Of a DNA stretch of 64,000 bases, positions 62,041 to 64,000 are shown in pieces. Each line of letters opens with the position of its first letter. The first letter of the stretch is position 1. Source of the stretch: Sphingobacteriales bacterium TSM_CSS (lineage in GTDB: Bacteria > Bacteroidota > Bacteroidia > Chitinophagales > UBA2359); NCBI GenBank assembly GCA_002212985.1, contig NBMY01000143.1, forward strand, positions 1-64,000, given 5' to 3'. Both the position numbers and the translations under genes were made by a program. The notes under the pieces were generated by a model. That model saw only the letters and a list, made by a program, of their open reading frames with translations. It was not told the DNA's origin and did no database searches.

Positions 62041-64000
62041 TTACAGGGTAATGCGCAAACCTACACCGATACTTTTGGTATTGGGCATGTTAAAGTAATC
62101 TAAACCCTGGGCATTGGTAGCACCGGTAAGGCTGGTTTCGGGGTCAACACCGGTATAGGGGGTAGTTAACCAAAGGTTACGGCCGGTAAGGGTAACATCA
62201 ATAGCGCCAAAGGGAGATTTTTTGAGCAGGTCGTAGGGCAGGCGGTAGCTAAGGGTAACTTCGCGCAAGCGCACCCAATCGGTATTTTCAATAAAGTCTT
62301 CGGTATTGTTGCCTACAAAGCCGTTACCGTTACCATTTGACAACCAGTTTTGGTCATAAGGTACGGCAAGGTCATTGGGTCCCGAGGTTACAGGAATACC
62401 GTTTGCATCTAATACGGGCAGGCCGTCGGCACCATAAGTGGCTTTTACGCCATCAAACACTACCACCTGGTCGCGCGCTTCGGTATCTTTATGGGTTCCA
62501 AAGTAATAGAGGGCTCCTTTGGTACCATTCCACATAATACCGCCTTTGCGGAAGTCGAAGAGACAGCCAAGCGAAACGCCTTTAAAAGAAAGGGTATTAC
62601 GCAAGCCCATAGTCCAATCGGGCTGATAAGTACCGAAAGAACGCTCATCGGGGTCGGCCAGGGGATATCCATCAGAACCAATTACGCGGTTTCCTTCGGC
62701 ATCGTAATAAAAGCCGGTTCCGTACATGCTTCCATAAGGTTCGCCGGCCACGGCGCGGATATTTGCACCTTCAAAGCCGCCCAAGATAATGGTGGGTACA
62801 CCTTCGGCAAGTTCTTCCACTACGTTGCGGTTTCTGGTAAATACATATTCTACATCCCAGTTAAACCCGCTGCCGGTTCTTACGGGAGTGGCGCTCAGAA
62901 CAATTTCCCAACCTTTGTTGGTCATACGTCCAGAGTTGGTAACAATGCTGCTGTAGCCCGAAGAACGTGCAACCGGTACAGGGAAGATGAGGTCCACACT
63001 TTCGCCGCTGTAGTACGTTGCATCAAAGCCCAAACGTCCGTTAAAGAATTTGGTTTCCAAACCAATTTCAAATTCTGTGCGCGATTCGGGTTTCAGGTTG
63101 GGGTCGCCCAGCACATCAGAAGATTCAAAGCCCGACAAGCCGGCATAAGGAAAAGCTACGCCATCTGTCCAGCCATCGCTGGCAATGGAAGAAGTATAGT
63201 AGTTAGCCGTTGCATAGAGGAAGGGTGATCCAAGACCCACTTTAGCCCAAGATGCGCGGATTTTACCATAGGGGAAGAATTTGTTGTCAGACAAGCCGGC
63301 TAATTCGGTGAAAACAATACCAAGGCTGGCCGAGGGATAGAAGAAAGAGTTGCCTCCTTCGGGCAGGGTGGTAGTCCATTCGTTACGTCCGGTTAAGGTG
63401 AGGTAGAAAGCGCGCATAAAGTCGGCTTCAAGGGTGGCATAAACTGCCATATCTCGGCTGCGGCTTATACTTTCGCGGGTGGTAATGGTAGATGCGTTAG
63501 AGAGGTGGTAAAAACCGGGTATGGTAAGGTTGTCACCCTGGTTATATAAGCGCTGTCCTCTGGTTGAGCGCATGTTGTGCCCAATTAAACCGCCAATTCG
63601 CAAGTCGTCGGTAATTTGTTTGTCGGCGCGCAAAATAAGGTCGGCATTGAATTTTGAGTTAAAATACTGGTCTTCAATAACACGGCCCAAGGCGGCAGTG
63701 CGCGAACCAATGGCAAAGAATTGTTTACGGCGGTCGGAATAAAAGTCGTTACCTAATTTATAAGAGAGGTTCAGCCAATCGGTAAAGGTATAGGTAAGTC
63801 CGATATTTCCAATTAAACGGTTTACCCGGTCTTTCAGCGGGTTTCGGTTTACCGTCCAGAAGGGGTTATCGTAACCGCCGCCACCACGATAGTTGCGTTG
63901 AGCGCCACTGGGAAAAAGATAAGAAGATTCGTCATCAACAGCATCTTCACCTAAACCGTTGGAGTTGTCGAATGAAGGCGGTGTGCGCGTCAAGCCCAAC
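62041..64000 (-). CDS. SusC/RagA TonB-linked outer-membrane protein (partial, N-terminus beyond the window)
   Basis: At least 652 residues of the C-terminal beta-barrel are present: repeated amphipathic strands, the SGRMTNKGWEIVLSATPVR segment, FPYGKIRASWAKVGLG, the NTLSFKGVSLGCLFDFRKGG barrel strand and the end GVGLRITL. The plug and signal sequence lie beyond the right edge. It forms the TonB-dependent channel closed by SusD. SusD follows after an 84-bp gap. Confidence 0.92.
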   Translation of the reverse strand, partial: LGLTRTPPSFDNSNGLGEDAVDDESSYLFPSGAQRNYRGGGGYDNPFWTVNRNPLKDRVNRLIGNIGLTYTFTDWLNLSYKLGNDFYSDRRKQFFAIGSRTAALGRVIEDQYFNSKFNADLILRADKQITDDLRIGGLIGHNMRSTRGQRLYNQGDNLTIPGFYHLSNASTITTRESISRSRDMAVYATLEADFMRAFYLTLTGRNEWTTTLPEGGNSFFYPSASLGIVFTELAGLSDNKFFPYGKIRASWAKVGLGSPFLYATANYYTSSIASDGWTDGVAFPYAGLSGFESSDVLGDPNLKPESRTEFEIGLETKFFNGRLGFDATYYSGESVDLIFPVPVARSSGYSSIVTNSGRMTNKGWEIVLSATPVRTGSGFNWDVEYVFTRNRNVVEELAEGVPTIILGGFEGANIRAVAGEPYGSMYGTGFYYDAEGNRVIGSDGYPLADPDERSFGTYQPDWTMGLRNTLSFKGVSLGCLFDFRKGGIMWNGTKGALYYFGTHKDTEARDQVVVFDGVKATYGADGLPVLDANGIPVTSGPNDLAVPYDQNWLSNGNGNGFVGNNTEDFIENTDWVRLREVTLSYRLPYDLLKKSPFGAIDVTLTGRNLWLTTPYTGVDPETSLTGATNAQGLDYFNMPNTKSIGVGLRITL

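Noticed and set aside
1-64000. CRISPR array
   Set aside because: No regular series of direct repeats with spacers; the repeats found are palindromic or at element ends.

Overview
The window is chromosomal DNA of a Bacteroidota bacterium. The evidence is a SusC/SusD pair, several type IX secretion (T9SS) C-terminal sorting domains, -7 promoter elements of the form TAnnTTTG, few Shine-Dalgarno sites, and AT-rich spacers between genes of moderate GC. A Saprospiria- or Chitinophagia-like lineage is plausible but cannot be proved from this window alone.

Layout. 1-4.4 kb: a thioredoxin-fold secreted protein and a large SLBB/Wza-like outer-membrane export protein. 4.6-9.8 kb: a compact integrative element next to a tRNA gene, carrying a tyrosine integrase, a membrane/coiled-coil protein, an excisionase-like HTH protein, a gene II/X-like replication initiator and a TerS-like small protein. 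It has att repeats and paired arm-type repeats at both ends. 9.9-18.4 kb: housekeeping and transport genes (NRDE protein, lipocalin-like repeat protein, GPH-type transporter, flavin monooxygenase, PhoR-like kinase, PafA-like phosphatase). 18.5-20.5 kb: a type II restriction-modification pair. 21-27.1 kb: two T9SS cargo proteins and a GH18-like protein, followed by tRNA-Pro and tRNA-Thr. 27.4-28.7 kb: a decayed stretch with a broken T9SS domain and palindromic repeats. 28.7-35.7 kb: lipid kinase, CPBP protease, Rpn-like nuclease, lnt, inositol monophosphatase, a lipoprotein and a beta-barrel protein.

35.8-38.9 kb: the most unusual region. The 3' end of tRNA-Met is followed by two tandem units of about 1.5 kb, each bounded by a 17-bp copy of the tRNA 3' end. 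Each unit carries the same three small genes (a leftward unknown, an XRE regulator, a small secreted protein), the same end structures, and no recombinase. They look like minimal integrating satellites that depend on an integrase supplied in trans.

38.9-46.1 kb: Lon-N-domain protein, a Kazal/T9SS protein related to the one at 24 kb, an ArsC-like protein and leuS. 46.4-56.0 kb: a tight three-gene operon on the minus strand (SNF2-type helicase with DUF3883, DUF1156 methylase, DUF499 ATPase), which matches the Helicase-Methylase-ATPase type of anti-phage system; a truncated histidine kinase lies beside it. 56.6-59.6 kb: DUF697-like protein, tRNA-Cys, folB and a glutaryl-CoA-type dehydrogenase. 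59.7-64 kb: a SusC/SusD/lipoprotein uptake locus; SusC runs off the right edge.

Three kinds of horizontally acquired cargo (integrated elements, R-M pair, Hma-like operon) are interspersed with core genes, and two tRNA genes serve as integration sites.
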